From Clostridia bacterium (GTDB lineage: Bacteria > Bacillota > Clostridia > Oscillospirales > CAG-272), in contig JAFQDF010000023.1 of assembly GCA_017416185.1 (NCBI GenBank), forward strand, positions 1 to 45,651: a stretch of DNA of 45,651 bases, written 5' to 3'. Position 1 is the first letter of the stretch. Each line of letters begins with the position of its first letter. Positions 33,005 to 41,001 of the stretch are shown here, one piece after another. The notes under the pieces were generated by a model. That model had not been told where the DNA came from and made no database searches. It saw nothing but the letters and a program-made list of their open reading frames with translations. Made by a program: the position numbers and the translations under genes.

Positions 33005-33469
33005 ATGTACAGAATTATGTTCGTATGCCACGGCAATATTTGCAGAAGCCCGATGGCGGAGTTTATACTTAAGGATATGATAAAGGACAGGACCGATGCC
33101 GACTGCTTTACCATAGAGTCCTCTGCTACCAGTACCGAGGAGATATACGGCGGCAGGGGAAATCCGGTTTATCCTCCTGCAAAGAAAGAGCTTGCAGCTC
33201 ACGGTATAGGCTGTGAGGGCAAGCGGGCTGTTCAGTTAAGAGCAGATGATTATGATAAATACGACCTCTTTGCAGTTATGGACTCTGCAAACTACCGTAA
33301 CGCCAAGCGTATGCTGGGCGGTGACCCCGAAAACAAGGTGAAGAAGCTTATGTCCTTTACCAATCGCGGCGGGGACGTGGAGGACCCTTGGTATTCGGGA
33401 GATTTTTCGGGAGTTTACAGAGATATCGTTGAGGGCTGTAAGGGCTTACTTAAGGAGATAGACAAATGA
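33005..33469 (+). CDS. Low-molecular-weight protein-tyrosine phosphatase
   Basis: 154 aa from the ATG at 33005 (AAAGGA upstream). The P-loop C8-HGNIC-R14-S holds the nucleophile Cys8 and Arg14. The general acid is D127 in VEDPWYSG. Family length is normal. It removes phosphate from tyrosine (or arginine, as YwlE does); which cannot be told here. Its stop overlaps the start of the patatin gene (ATGA), giving translational coupling and the first gene of a three-gene operon. Confidence 0.95.
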   Translation: MYRIMFVCHGNICRSPMAEFILKDMIKDRTDADCFTIESSATSTEEIYGGRGNPVYPPAKKELAAHGIGCEGKRAVQLRADDYDKYDLFAVMDSANYRNAKRMLGGDPENKVKKLMSFTNRGGDVEDPWYSGDFSGVYRDIVEGCKGLLKEIDK

Positions 33470-34305
33470 ACGGACTTGTATTTGAGGGCGGAGGACTCCG
33501 CGGTTGCTTTACGGCGGGAGTTATAGACGTTTTTCTTGAAAAGGGTATAACCTTCGACACACTTACGGGGATCTCGGCAGGAGCCTGTAACGCCTGCAGC
33601 TATCTTGCGGGACAGCACGGCAGAGCGGTTGTGGTAGGCAGAGATTACGTTGACAATCCCGATTACTGCAGTATGAGGAATCTCATCAAAACCGGAAATA
33701 TGTTCGGTGAGCAATTTGTGTTCCACGATATTCCCGAAAAGATATACCCGGTTGACAACGAGGCGTTCAAGCAAAATCCCACCGAATTTTTCGTAGGTGT
33801 CACCGACTGTCTGACAGGTAAGGCTCATTATCAGCAGATACGTGATCTGATAGAGGACGTGGAGTGGATAAGAGCATCCTGTGCTTTACCCTTTGTTTCA
33901 AAGTTTGTAGAGATAGACGGCATTCCTTATCTCGACGGCGGAATTGCGGATGCTATACCCATTGATTTTTCCATAGCTCACGGCTGTGACAAGAATATAA
34001 TCGTGCTTACCCGAGCAAGGGATTACCGCAAGAAGGCTGACAGTACCTATCCTGCAATGAAGGTGCTTTACCGAAAGTATCCCGAGCTTCTGAAGGTATT
34101 AAAGGACAGGCACACAAGGTATAACGATACCCTTGACTATATATTCAGGCTGGAGGAGGAGGGCAGAGCCATAGTGCTTGCCCCTGAGGTTACTCTTGCG
34201 GTAAACAGAACCGAAAAGAACAAGGAAAAGCTGACCGTCGGCTATAAGTTAGGCAGAAAGGCAGCTTTGACACAGATAGATAAAATAAAGGAGTTTTTAG
34301 CATAA
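33466..34305 (+). CDS. Patatin-like phospholipase
   Basis: 279 aa, cytoplasmic type. The oxyanion loop GGGLRG is at residues 8-13, the nucleophile elbow G35-I-S37-A-G39, and the catalytic Asp lies in LDGGIADAIP near residue 157. It fits the YjjU/RssA-like short patatins that cleave acyl chains from phospholipids or lysolipids. It overlaps the phosphatase stop by 4 nt and its own stop overlaps the next ATG (TAATG), so the three genes are tightly coupled. Confidence 0.93.
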   Translation: MNGLVFEGGGLRGCFTAGVIDVFLEKGITFDTLTGISAGACNACSYLAGQHGRAVVVGRDYVDNPDYCSMRNLIKTGNMFGEQFVFHDIPEKIYPVDNEAFKQNPTEFFVGVTDCLTGKAHYQQIRDLIEDVEWIRASCALPFVSKFVEIDGIPYLDGGIADAIPIDFSIAHGCDKNIIVLTRARDYRKKADSTYPAMKVLYRKYPELLKVLKDRHTRYNDTLDYIFRLEEEGRAIVLAPEVTLAVNRTEKNKEKLTVGYKLGRKAALTQIDKIKEFLA

Positions 34306-35285
34306 TGTTTTTTACCAAAGAAGATAAAAGTATAAGATACGTTGGACGTTGGTACGAAGGCACCGCTACCGCCTGCGGATCCTTTTTTGAGATATATTTT
34401 AAGGGAGATTATATTAAGCTTCATTTTGATTGCAAGTATAACCGTGCATCCGCACCCCACATCTGGCTCTGTCTTGACGACGGAGTTATGACCGAGTCGG
34501 TCACTATGCCTTATCTGCGTCTCAATACTCCCGAGGGCGAGCATAAGCTTACTGTTATCTACAAGGGTGCAGTTGAAATGCAGCACCGCTGGTATCAGCC
34601 TCTCGAGGGCAAGGTCTCTCTTATCGGCTACGAGGCAGACGAAGCTCTTATCGCACCCAAGGGAACAAAGAAGGTCATTGAGTTCGTTGGTGACTCTATC
34701 ACCGAGGGCGTTCAGGTGGACCACGAAAACAGGATAACCGATGAGGATTCCCAGCCCAACCGAGCCTTTGAGGACGATTCTACCGCTACATATGCGTGGC
34801 GCAGCGCACAGGCGCTTGGTCTTGAGCCCGTCATTATGGGTTACGGTGCGGTGGGTGTCAACGTTTCCGGCTGCGGCTCTGTACCCAAGGCGACCGAGGC
34901 TTACCCCTATTGCTTTGACGGCGCGCCCATATCCCATCATCCCGACTACGTGTTTATCAACCACGGTACAAACGATCATTTTTCTGATAAGCCTACCTAC
35001 GAGAGAGAGTACAAGAGACTTATTGATATCATCTTTTCTCATCATCCCGAGGCTACCGTTATTTGTATGAAGCCCTTTGGCAGCTATCACGCCGACTCCT
35101 TCCCCTGCGTTGTAGAGGATTATAACAGAGAAACGGGCAGAAAGGTACACTATATCGATACCACGGGCTGGAACGTGGGAATGTCAACTCACCCCACCCG
35201 TGAACAGCATAAGATTTTAGCTGAGCGTATGGTGGTGGAGCTTGAGAAAATAATGCAGAATGCAGAGTGCAGAATGCAGAATTGA
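34305..35285 (+). CDS. SGNH/GDSL esterase, CE2-like carbohydrate esterase
   Basis: 326 aa, no signal peptide. An N-terminal jelly-roll (about 8-110, 'YVGRWYEGTATACGSFFEIYF'; in short VGRWYEG) is followed by an SGNH domain with S131 in VGDSITEG, 'NHGTNDH' (block III) and 'THPTREQHKI' (Asp/His-type block V). The two-part layout matches CE2 acetyl esterases. The last 11 residues (MQNAECRMQN region) are translated from a heptamer tandem repeat at 35252-35286 and are probably not native to the enzyme. It is the third gene of the operon with the phosphatase and patatin. Confidence 0.9.
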   Translation: MFFTKEDKSIRYVGRWYEGTATACGSFFEIYFKGDYIKLHFDCKYNRASAPHIWLCLDDGVMTESVTMPYLRLNTPEGEHKLTVIYKGAVEMQHRWYQPLEGKVSLIGYEADEALIAPKGTKKVIEFVGDSITEGVQVDHENRITDEDSQPNRAFEDDSTATYAWRSAQALGLEPVIMGYGAVGVNVSGCGSVPKATEAYPYCFDGAPISHHPDYVFINHGTNDHFSDKPTYEREYKRLIDIIFSHHPEATVICMKPFGSYHADSFPCVVEDYNRETGRKVHYIDTTGWNVGMSTHPTREQHKILAERMVVELEKIMQNAECRMQN

Positions 35286-35286
35286 G
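35252..35286. repeat. Heptamer repeat (AATGCAG) forming the 3' end of a coding region
   Basis: Units AATGCAG, AATGCAG, AGTGCAG, AATGCAG and AATTGAG. They supply the final codons and the stop of the esterase gene. An inverse-orientation copy is at 35458-35492. Confidence 0.9.
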
Positions 35287-35290
35287 GTGA

Positions 35291-35314
35291 TTTTTGACAC
35301 GAAGGTGTCAAAAA
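35291..35314 (+). terminator. Terminator of the esterase operon
   Basis: TTTTTGACAC-gaag-GTGTCAAAAA just after the heptamer repeat. The T-tract downstream is modest (TTCCATTTT). Confidence 0.7.
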
Positions 35315-35417
35315 TTCCATTTTGATCTCGGTTTGATTAATACGTATATTCAGCTTGTATATATTTAGTTGGGTAAAAGTTGAGCATCAGATCTAATTAA
35401 ACTAAAAAATAAAACGT

Positions 35418-35450
35418 AAAAAACAGTTGCGAATTTTCGCAACTGTTTTT
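35418..35450 (-). terminator. Terminator of the PlsC-zinc ribbon gene
   Basis: AAAAACAGTTGCGA pairs with TCGCAACTGTTTTT around ATT/ATTT. It has U-tracts on both strands and lies 5 nt past the minus-strand stop. Confidence 0.8.
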
Positions 35451-35454
35451 GTCA

Positions 35455-36762
35455 TTAATTCTGAATTCTGCATTCTGAATTCTGCATTTTAGCACGTTTA
35501 CGTGCCATCCTTGCTTCCTGATGGAATTTGTATATTTCCTCCGTGGCAAGAGACAATTTTGTTACCACGTTCTCTTTTACGGGGTAGCAGTAGAAGGAGT
35601 CGTTTTCGGTGGAGATATCTATACAGTCAGCCTGTCTTACATAGCAGTAATCGTATTCGATATGAACTCCGTACATGCCGAGAGGCTTACGCTGGATACG
35701 GTATTCCTCGCCGTTATAAGTGCCGGTCAGAACAAAACCGTTCTTGGGGTCGTGGGTAAGCCTTGCCTTGCCCAGATCCTCAAATCGGTTGGGATGGGGA
35801 AGGGAATAAACATCTACCTCATCCTCGAAAGAATATTCGCCCGCCTCTATCTGCTTACGGACGTTGGTTCTTTGCCACTCGTACCATTCAGGTGGAGTTT
35901 CAAACTCGGTATTGCCGTCCTTTGCCTCTAATCTGCCGAGGGTGGTAAGCTCCCACTCCTTACCGCATTCTTCGCAGCGAAGGGTGGAACCCTTGGTTGA
36001 CATTTTTGATTCGGTCAGGCAGTGGGGACAGTGGTAGAGAACCTTATGTAAGCCCTCTGCACGGTCGGCATCGTTTATATGCTGATTTGATTCAAGCTGA
36101 TACTCATACTCGTTATATGCCATCTCACGGCGCAGTACTTCGTTTATCTCCTCATAGGACATCTTTTCAAGCTGCTCGGGGGTCAGGATAAGCTTCATAG
36201 TGGTATGGAGTTTGACCTTTCGAGGCTTGCGGTAGTTCCAGAAGGGGGTATGAAGATAGTTCCCGTGATGGATAAGGGTCACAACAGGAACACCGTGCTT
36301 TTTCACAAGCATACCGAGAGAATCGGGAAGAATAGCGGTGGTTCCCACGGGAGAATACCTTGCTTCGGGGTACATGGAAAGTACTCCCTTATGCTTTTTC
36401 AGCACCTTGTCAATAGACTCTAAAAGATGCATGTCGTTTGTAAATTTGCGCTTGCAGATACAACCTATAAGCTCCATTATGAGAGGGCGGCGATAGTAAC
36501 CGTCGATAGTTGCTACGTTATATGTCTTGTGGGGAAAGGTAGCAACCGAGTTGAGCTTAAAGTCCACAAAGTGCATATGGTTAGAGAGCAGGATGTACGG
36601 AGGCTTGATGCCCTCCATACCTATCTTTTCTATCTCAAATTTCGTGGGTATCGTAAATCTGCTTAAGAGATACATAAGCCCTGTGAAAATACAGCTCTGT
36701 TTTAAAGGTTTTTTCGTTGTATCATAGGGCTTGACTTTTTTGTAATTTATTTTATCCATCAT
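35455..36762 (-). CDS. PlsC-type acyltransferase with C-terminal zinc ribbon
   Basis: 435 aa, longer than simple PlsC proteins (~240). The acyltransferase box is H62-x4-D67 (NHMHFVD). The second block is 'SMYPEARYSPVG' (PEG-like, with E), and a P-x-H-type 'VVTLIHHGNY' follows. After residue ~240 comes a zinc ribbon, CPHC about 20 residues before CEEC, then a beta-rich tail. The family acylates lysophosphatidic acid, but fusion to a zinc ribbon and the large tail make the substrate uncertain. The last residues (MQNSECRIQN) come from the heptamer repeat at 35458-35492. AAGGA precedes the tandem ATGs. Confidence 0.85.
   Translation of the reverse strand: MMDKINYKKVKPYDTTKKPLKQSCIFTGLMYLLSRFTIPTKFEIEKIGMEGIKPPYILLSNHMHFVDFKLNSVATFPHKTYNVATIDGYYRRPLIMELIGCICKRKFTNDMHLLESIDKVLKKHKGVLSMYPEARYSPVGTTAILPDSLGMLVKKHGVPVVTLIHHGNYLHTPFWNYRKPRKVKLHTTMKLILTPEQLEKMSYEEINEVLRREMAYNEYEYQLESNQHINDADRAEGLHKVLYHCPHCLTESKMSTKGSTLRCEECGKEWELTTLGRLEAKDGNTEFETPPEWYEWQRTNVRKQIEAGEYSFEDEVDVYSLPHPNRFEDLGKARLTHDPKNGFVLTGTYNGEEYRIQRKPLGMYGVHIEYDYCYVRQADCIDISTENDSFYCYPVKENVVTKLSLATEEIYKFHQEARMARKRAKMQNSECRIQN
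35458..35492. repeat. Heptamer repeat (ATTCTGM), inverse copy, coding on the minus strand
   Basis: Units ATTCTGA, ATTCTGC, ATTCTGA, ATTCTGC and ATTTTAG. They encode the C-terminal tail of the PlsC-like protein and mirror the repeat at 35252-35286. Confidence 0.9.
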
Positions 36763-36776
36763 CTGTCCTTATAAAG

Positions 36777-36802
36777 AAACACCCGTTTGTAAGCGGGTGT
36801 TT
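36777..36802 (-). terminator. Terminator of the Gfo/Idh/MocA gene
   Basis: AAACACCCG-loop-CGGGTGTTT in the gap between two minus-strand genes, with T-rich sequence beyond on the minus strand. Confidence 0.75.
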
Positions 36803-36826
36803 CGTCTCTTTATTTGGTATAGCTGC

Positions 36827-37993
36827 TTATGCCTTGGAGTTAAAGGTATTAGAAAGATCCGCAACCTTGGAGATAACTCTCTTCTTGGGCTTGGAGGTCT
36901 TGATATGCTCCTGAAGAAGCTCCCAATATTCCTCGCCGTCGTTGGGGATCTCTACCCAGTCGTTCTTCCACTGGGACAGGATCATAGCGTTGGACAGTGC
37001 CAGGCTGTTAAGACCGTCGCGGCCGGGTGAGATAAGCTCCTCACCGAACTGGATGTGGTTACAGAAGTTCTGGATGATCTGGCGGTGACCCTTACCTACG
37101 CCCTCGGGGAATATCTCCTCAACCTCGTACTCTATAGAGCCGAAGCCGTCGGTAGCAGAGAAGCAGTATTCTCTTTCGTCCATAGAGAGCTTGTAGAAGA
37201 GAAGCTTGCCGTTCTCGTATACTAACTTACCCTTGGAGCCTGTGATCTCAAGACGGTTTGTGCCGGGGAACTCACCTGTGGAGGTGATGAACACACCTGT
37301 AGAGCCGTCCTCATATTCGGTATATGCGGTAACCTCGTCCTCAACCTCGATATCGTGGTATCTGCCGAACTTTGCAAATGCACGAACACGCTTGGGCATA
37401 CCGTAGATCCACTGCCACAGGTCAAGCTGATGGGGGCACTGATTGATCAGTACGCCGCCGCCTTCGCCTGAGTAGGTAGCTCTCCAGCCGCCGTTGTCAT
37501 AGTAGTCCTGAGTACGGTACCAGTTTGTGATGATCCATACGGTACGCTTGAGTTCACCGAGAACTCCTCCCTGAACCATCTCTCTTATCTTTCTATAGTA
37601 AGGCTCGGGTCTGCAGTTAAGCATAACGGCAAGCTTGTTGCCTGTTTCCTCTGCCTTTTCAACAAATTCCTTTGCCTGCTTGGTGTAAACGCCAAGGGGC
37701 TTTTCGCTGAGGACGTGAACGCCTGCCTCAAGTGCTTCGATACCGATAACGGGATGCAGATAGTGAGGGGTAGCGATGATGACCATATCAACTACCTTAT
37801 CAGCCAGCAGCTTCTTGTGGTCGTCATAACGAAGGATGTTGGGGTTAAATTCCTTAGCCCATTCGAGTCTTGCGGGGTCGATGTCGCAAACAGCGGTCAT
37901 TTCTGCGTTAGGTACCTTGCCCTCATCGAGCTGGATAACGTGGGATGAACCCATACTACCGATACCGATAACGCCAATTCTTACTTTTTCCAT
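36827..37993 (-). CDS. Gfo/Idh/MocA-family NAD(P)-dependent oxidoreductase
   Basis: 388 aa. The Rossmann start 'RIGVIGIGSMGSSHV' has a GxGxxG-type nucleotide loop. 'AVCDIDPARLEWA', 'VIIATPHYLHPVIGIEALEAG' and the signature EKPLG follow. The C-terminal sheet includes 'GGVLINQCPHQLDLWQWIYGMP', where the HxxD-like segment (CPHQLDL) is the usual catalytic region. It would oxidise or reduce a sugar or cyclitol; the substrate is unknown. GGAG lies 10 nt upstream of the ATG. It is a single gene with a strong promoter. Confidence 0.93.
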   Translation of the reverse strand: MEKVRIGVIGIGSMGSSHVIQLDEGKVPNAEMTAVCDIDPARLEWAKEFNPNILRYDDHKKLLADKVVDMVIIATPHYLHPVIGIEALEAGVHVLSEKPLGVYTKQAKEFVEKAEETGNKLAVMLNCRPEPYYRKIREMVQGGVLGELKRTVWIITNWYRTQDYYDNGGWRATYSGEGGGVLINQCPHQLDLWQWIYGMPKRVRAFAKFGRYHDIEVEDEVTAYTEYEDGSTGVFITSTGEFPGTNRLEITGSKGKLVYENGKLLFYKLSMDEREYCFSATDGFGSIEYEVEEIFPEGVGKGHRQIIQNFCNHIQFGEELISPGRDGLNSLALSNAMILSQWKNDWVEIPNDGEEYWELLQEHIKTSKPKKRVISKVADLSNTFNSKA

Positions 37994-38036
37994 GATTTTT
38001 TGATCTCCGTTGAGTTATCAATAATATTCTTCATAT

Positions 38037-38065
38037 ATTATATATAAAACCTGCTCATATGTCAA
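38037..38065 (-). promoter_or_regulatory. Promoter of the Gfo/Idh/MocA gene
   Basis: On the minus strand TTGACA (38065-38060) and TATAAT (38042-38037), 17-nt spacer. Confidence 0.8.
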
Positions 38066-38105
38066 GATAATATCGAAAAATGGGGCAAGCTGCTCGCATG
38101 GCTTA

Positions 38106-38134
38106 TTGACAATATATCTTAAATCTTTTATAAT
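38106..38134 (+). promoter_or_regulatory. Promoter of the MFS operon
   Basis: TTGACA (38106-38111) and TATAAT (38129-38134), 17-nt spacer; GAGGTGATGG precedes the ATG at 38152. Confidence 0.8.
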
Positions 38135-38151
38135 TTAAATGAGGTGATGGT

Positions 38152-39174
38152 ATGAAAAGAGGAACAGTCAGAGGTATTCTCTATGCACTTGTACATTTTT
38201 CTCTTGAGATCGCCTGCTTTTATTTCATCTTTAACAGGTTTGGGACCAGTCAGTTTTGGGTGCTGTTTGCTCTCCTATATGACTGTCTTGCCTTTGTGCC
38301 TCAGGGCATATTCGGTGTGCTGCAGGACCGTTTTCCGCGCCTTGACCTTGGAAGCTGCGGGGCCGTTATGGTCATAACCGCACTTATACTGCCCTTTGAT
38401 ATTATCGGATTTGTATTTATCTGTATCGGTAACGCTTTGGTACATATAAGCGGAGCACACTATACTCTGTGTGACGTTGACGGAAGGCTTGCCCCGAGCG
38501 GTATCTTTGTCGGTGGCGGTTCCTTCGGTGTTATCATAGGTCAGCTTTTATCAAGGACAGAGCTTGTGATAGTTCCTTTGGTGCTTATGACTGTATCCGT
38601 TATTATAATATGCCTTATCCGTCGCTCTGTGTCTGTATCAGGCAGAGCAGACGGCTTTGATATAGCCGATAAAAATATGCCGATATGGATATTTATACTT
38701 CTTATGTTTACGGCAGTTGCGGTAAGGGCGTATATCGGATATGCTATTCCCATAGCCTGGAAAAGCTCAGCTCTTGATTCGGTCATTCTCTTTTTTGTAA
38801 TGGGTATCGGTAAGATGCTGGGAGGAGTATTCTCTGATATTATAGGGGCAAAGAGGACTGCAATATTCAGCCTTATATTATCCTTGCCCTTTATGCTTTT
38901 CGGAAACTCAAATATGCTCATATCTGTTATCGGTGTAGGACTTTTCAGTATGACTATGGCGATAACTCTCGGAGCACTTGTATCGAGGCTCCCTGAATCA
39001 CCGGGAGCTTGCTTCGGTATAACTACAATAGGACTTTTCATCGGAACTGCGCCTGCATTCTTTATCCTTCCAAAAACGCTTTTGGCACATCAGGTGACCG
39101 TGACCCTTCTTACGGTTACTGTGATAATAATATTTATTTTTAGTCTGAAAGGAGACAGAAAAAATGATAAATAA
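38152..39174 (+). CDS. MFS-type membrane transporter
   Basis: 340 aa with about ten to twelve hydrophobic segments and no large soluble domain. 'YDCLAFVPQGIFGVLQDRFPRLDLG' (in short GVLQDRFPRLD) and 'GKMLGGVFSDIIGAKRTAI' are the two cytoplasmic loop-2/3 type MFS motifs (GxxxDrxgxr) in each half. It is slightly shorter than the usual 400 residues and recalls fosmidomycin-resistance-like MFS proteins. The cargo is unknown. It overlaps the next small gene by 11 nt and heads a four-gene operon of membrane proteins. Confidence 0.8.
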   Translation: MKRGTVRGILYALVHFSLEIACFYFIFNRFGTSQFWVLFALLYDCLAFVPQGIFGVLQDRFPRLDLGSCGAVMVITALILPFDIIGFVFICIGNALVHISGAHYTLCDVDGRLAPSGIFVGGGSFGVIIGQLLSRTELVIVPLVLMTVSVIIICLIRRSVSVSGRADGFDIADKNMPIWIFILLMFTAVAVRAYIGYAIPIAWKSSALDSVILFFVMGIGKMLGGVFSDIIGAKRTAIFSLILSLPFMLFGNSNMLISVIGVGLFSMTMAITLGALVSRLPESPGACFGITTIGLFIGTAPAFFILPKTLLAHQVTVTLLTVTVIIIFIFSLKGDRKNDK

Positions 39175-39340
39175 GAATCTTATGGATGCCGTAGCGGTTC
39201 CGTCTTTAATGGGTGAATTTACAGGCCCGGCAGAGATCTTTACTGCTGTTTTGATAGTAGTGGTGATAGTATTGAGCGTTGTGAAGATAATTCGTGTGGT
39301 AAATAAAAAGAAAAAGAATAATGATGAAGATACAAAATAA
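39164..39340 (+). CDS. Tiny single-pass membrane protein 1
   Basis: 58 aa. The start overlaps the 3' end of the MFS gene, with GGAG about 9 nt upstream. Layout: a short N-terminal part with LMDAVAVPSLMGEF, one membrane helix (about 24-46) and a basic tail KKKKNNDEDTK. It is paralogous to the next gene: both have LMD-x-V, a PS pair, a helix and NKKxK. No signal peptidase site is evident. The family is not recognised. Confidence 0.75.
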   Translation: MINKNLMDAVAVPSLMGEFTGPAEIFTAVLIVVVIVLSVVKIIRVVNKKKKNNDEDTK

Positions 39341-39364
39341 TCTTTTGAAAGGAATAAAAAAACG

Positions 39365-39532
39365 ATGAAGAATATACTTATGGATCTTGTTACACCCCCA
39401 TCACCTTCCGAAGCTTTAAGCGGAAACATAGGAGTTGTTGCAGCAATTGCAGCAGTCGTAGTTATAGCGGCAGCTGTAGCTATAATCATCCGTGCCCTAA
39501 ATAAAAAGAACAAGGGAACGAAGAGCAAATAA
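39365..39532 (+). CDS. Tiny single-pass membrane protein 2
   Basis: 55 aa from the ATG at 39365 (AAAGG upstream, 25 nt after the previous stop). N-terminal 'MKNILMDLVTPPSPSEALSG', an alanine/valine-rich helix (about 22-43) and a basic tail NKKNKGTKSK. Similar in design to the previous gene. Its stop overlaps the next start (TAATG), giving coupled translation with the 108-aa membrane protein. Confidence 0.75.
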   Translation: MKNILMDLVTPPSPSEALSGNIGVVAAIAAVVVIAAAVAIIIRALNKKNKGTKSK

Positions 39533-39858
39533 TGCTTGTTCCTCTTATTACAGCGTTTGTTCTTACCTGTCTTATCGAGGGTATAGTCATATGCGGCTTT
39601 GAGCCGTGGAGAAGATGGCTTTTAGCAAGTTTTGTATGCAATCTTGTCACCAATCCCTTGATAAATTTAATACTTTATCCTTTATACGGACATAGCCTTT
39701 ATGCCCTTGTTTTTATATTACTTGAAATAGGGGTAGTTTCAGCCGAGACACTTATATACAAAGGAATGCTTCGGTGTAAATTTGGGAAATGTATTGTTGC
39801 TTCGCTCATAGCAAACACCCTTTCCTGTATCAGCGGAATAATAATTTTTAATATATAA
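39532..39858 (+). CDS. 108-aa membrane protein of unknown function
   Basis: 108 aa with four hydrophobic segments. 'VFLTCLIEGIVICGF' is approximated here by LTCLIEGIVICGF, followed by 'CNLVTNPLINLILY' and 'ILLEIGVVSAETLIYKGML'. Glu residues inside helices 1 and 3 and the NLVTNP turn are notable for a transporter-like or enzyme-like membrane protein. I do not recognise a named family. It is translationally coupled to tiny protein 2 and is the last gene of the MFS operon. Confidence 0.75.
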   Translation: MLVPLITAFVLTCLIEGIVICGFEPWRRWLLASFVCNLVTNPLINLILYPLYGHSLYALVFILLEIGVVSAETLIYKGMLRCKFGKCIVASLIANTLSCISGIIIFNI

Positions 39859-39951
39859 TAAACTGCGTTGTGGCGTGGGATAAACAAAAGGTGTATTATA
39901 CCCTCAGAGCGCAGTTTGGGTGCGGCGACTCGCCGCTTTTAGGAGAAATAT

Positions 39952-41001
39952 ATGGCGATAATCACAATAGTAGGCTCGGGAATGATGGGCTCTGCCCTTG
40001 CGTTTCCCGCAAGAGAAAACGGACACGAGGTCCGTCTTGTCGGCACACATCTTGACAGAGAAATTATCGATAACTGTCTTAAGCACAACAGACACACTAA
40101 GTTCACCCGTGATTTTCCCGAAGGGGTGAAATTCTATCAGATAGAGAGCTTAAGGGAAGCCCTTGACGGTGCGGATATGGTCATCGGCGGGGTTTCCAGC
40201 TTTGGAGTTGAATGGTTCGGAGACTACGTTCTGCCCGAGATAGCCGACGGAACTCCCGTGCTTACCGTGACCAAGGGGCTTATGGATACCGAGGACGGAA
40301 AGCTTCTCACCTATCCTGATCTGTGGAAAGAAAAATTAGATAAAATGGGCAAAAAGCTGTCTATGAATGCAGTAGGCGGCCCCTGTACCAGCTACGAGCT
40401 TGTGGCTCACGATCAGACCCACGTTTCCTTCTGCGGTGACGATATAGAGGTACTTGAAAAGCTGCGTTCCTATATGCAGACCGATTATTACCACGTAAGC
40501 ATCACCACCGACGTTGTGGGAATAGAGTCTGCCGTAGCTCTCAAAAACGGCTATGCTCTGGCGGTAGCTCTGACTATAGGCGTCAATCAGCGGGTATATG
40601 AGGACGACACACTTCACTTTAACTCTCAGGCGGCGGTGTTCGGTCAGGCAACAAAGGAGATGGATAAGCTCCTTCGTTTCCAGAATGCTTACAGTCTCGA
40701 AAATCTCTGCGTAGGTGTAGGCGACCTATACGTTACGGTATACGGCGGACGTACACGTCTTGTAGGTATTCTGCTCGGCAAGGGTATGAGCATTGACGAA
40801 GCCAAGGCTGAACTTAACGGTGTCACCCTCGAATCCCTTGTGGTCTCCGAGCGAGTGGCAAGAGCCATTCGTATCAATATAGAAAAAGGAATATTAAAAG
40901 CCGAGGATTTCCCCTTGCTTTTACACGTTGACGATATCGTTTCCTCCAAAAAAGATGTCAATATTCCTTGGGAAAGCTTTACATACAGGGAAGTAAAATA
41001 A
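39952..41001 (+). CDS. GpsA-like NAD(P)-dependent glycerol-3-phosphate dehydrogenase
   Basis: 349 aa. The N-terminal Rossmann motif is 'TIVGSGMMGSALAFP'. 'LTVTKGL' and 'GGPCTSYELVAHDQT' match the GpsA core ('sGPsxAxEvaxxxpt'), and 'ESAVALKNGYALAVAL' carries the conserved Lys in ALKN. It is divergent from typical GpsA (ALKNIIAIAAG), so it may use another phosphorylated polyol. AGGAGA lies upstream. The AEC carrier gene starts directly after its stop. Confidence 0.85.
   Translation: MAIITIVGSGMMGSALAFPARENGHEVRLVGTHLDREIIDNCLKHNRHTKFTRDFPEGVKFYQIESLREALDGADMVIGGVSSFGVEWFGDYVLPEIADGTPVLTVTKGLMDTEDGKLLTYPDLWKEKLDKMGKKLSMNAVGGPCTSYELVAHDQTHVSFCGDDIEVLEKLRSYMQTDYYHVSITTDVVGIESAVALKNGYALAVALTIGVNQRVYEDDTLHFNSQAAVFGQATKEMDKLLRFQNAYSLENLCVGVGDLYVTVYGGRTRLVGILLGKGMSIDEAKAELNGVTLESLVVSERVARAIRINIEKGILKAEDFPLLLHVDDIVSSKKDVNIPWESFTYREVK

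Noticed and set aside
39165..39532. Non-coding spacer within the MFS operon
   Set aside because: Two short frames with ribosome sites, start/stop overlaps, a membrane helix each and mutual similarity make coding more likely than spacer.
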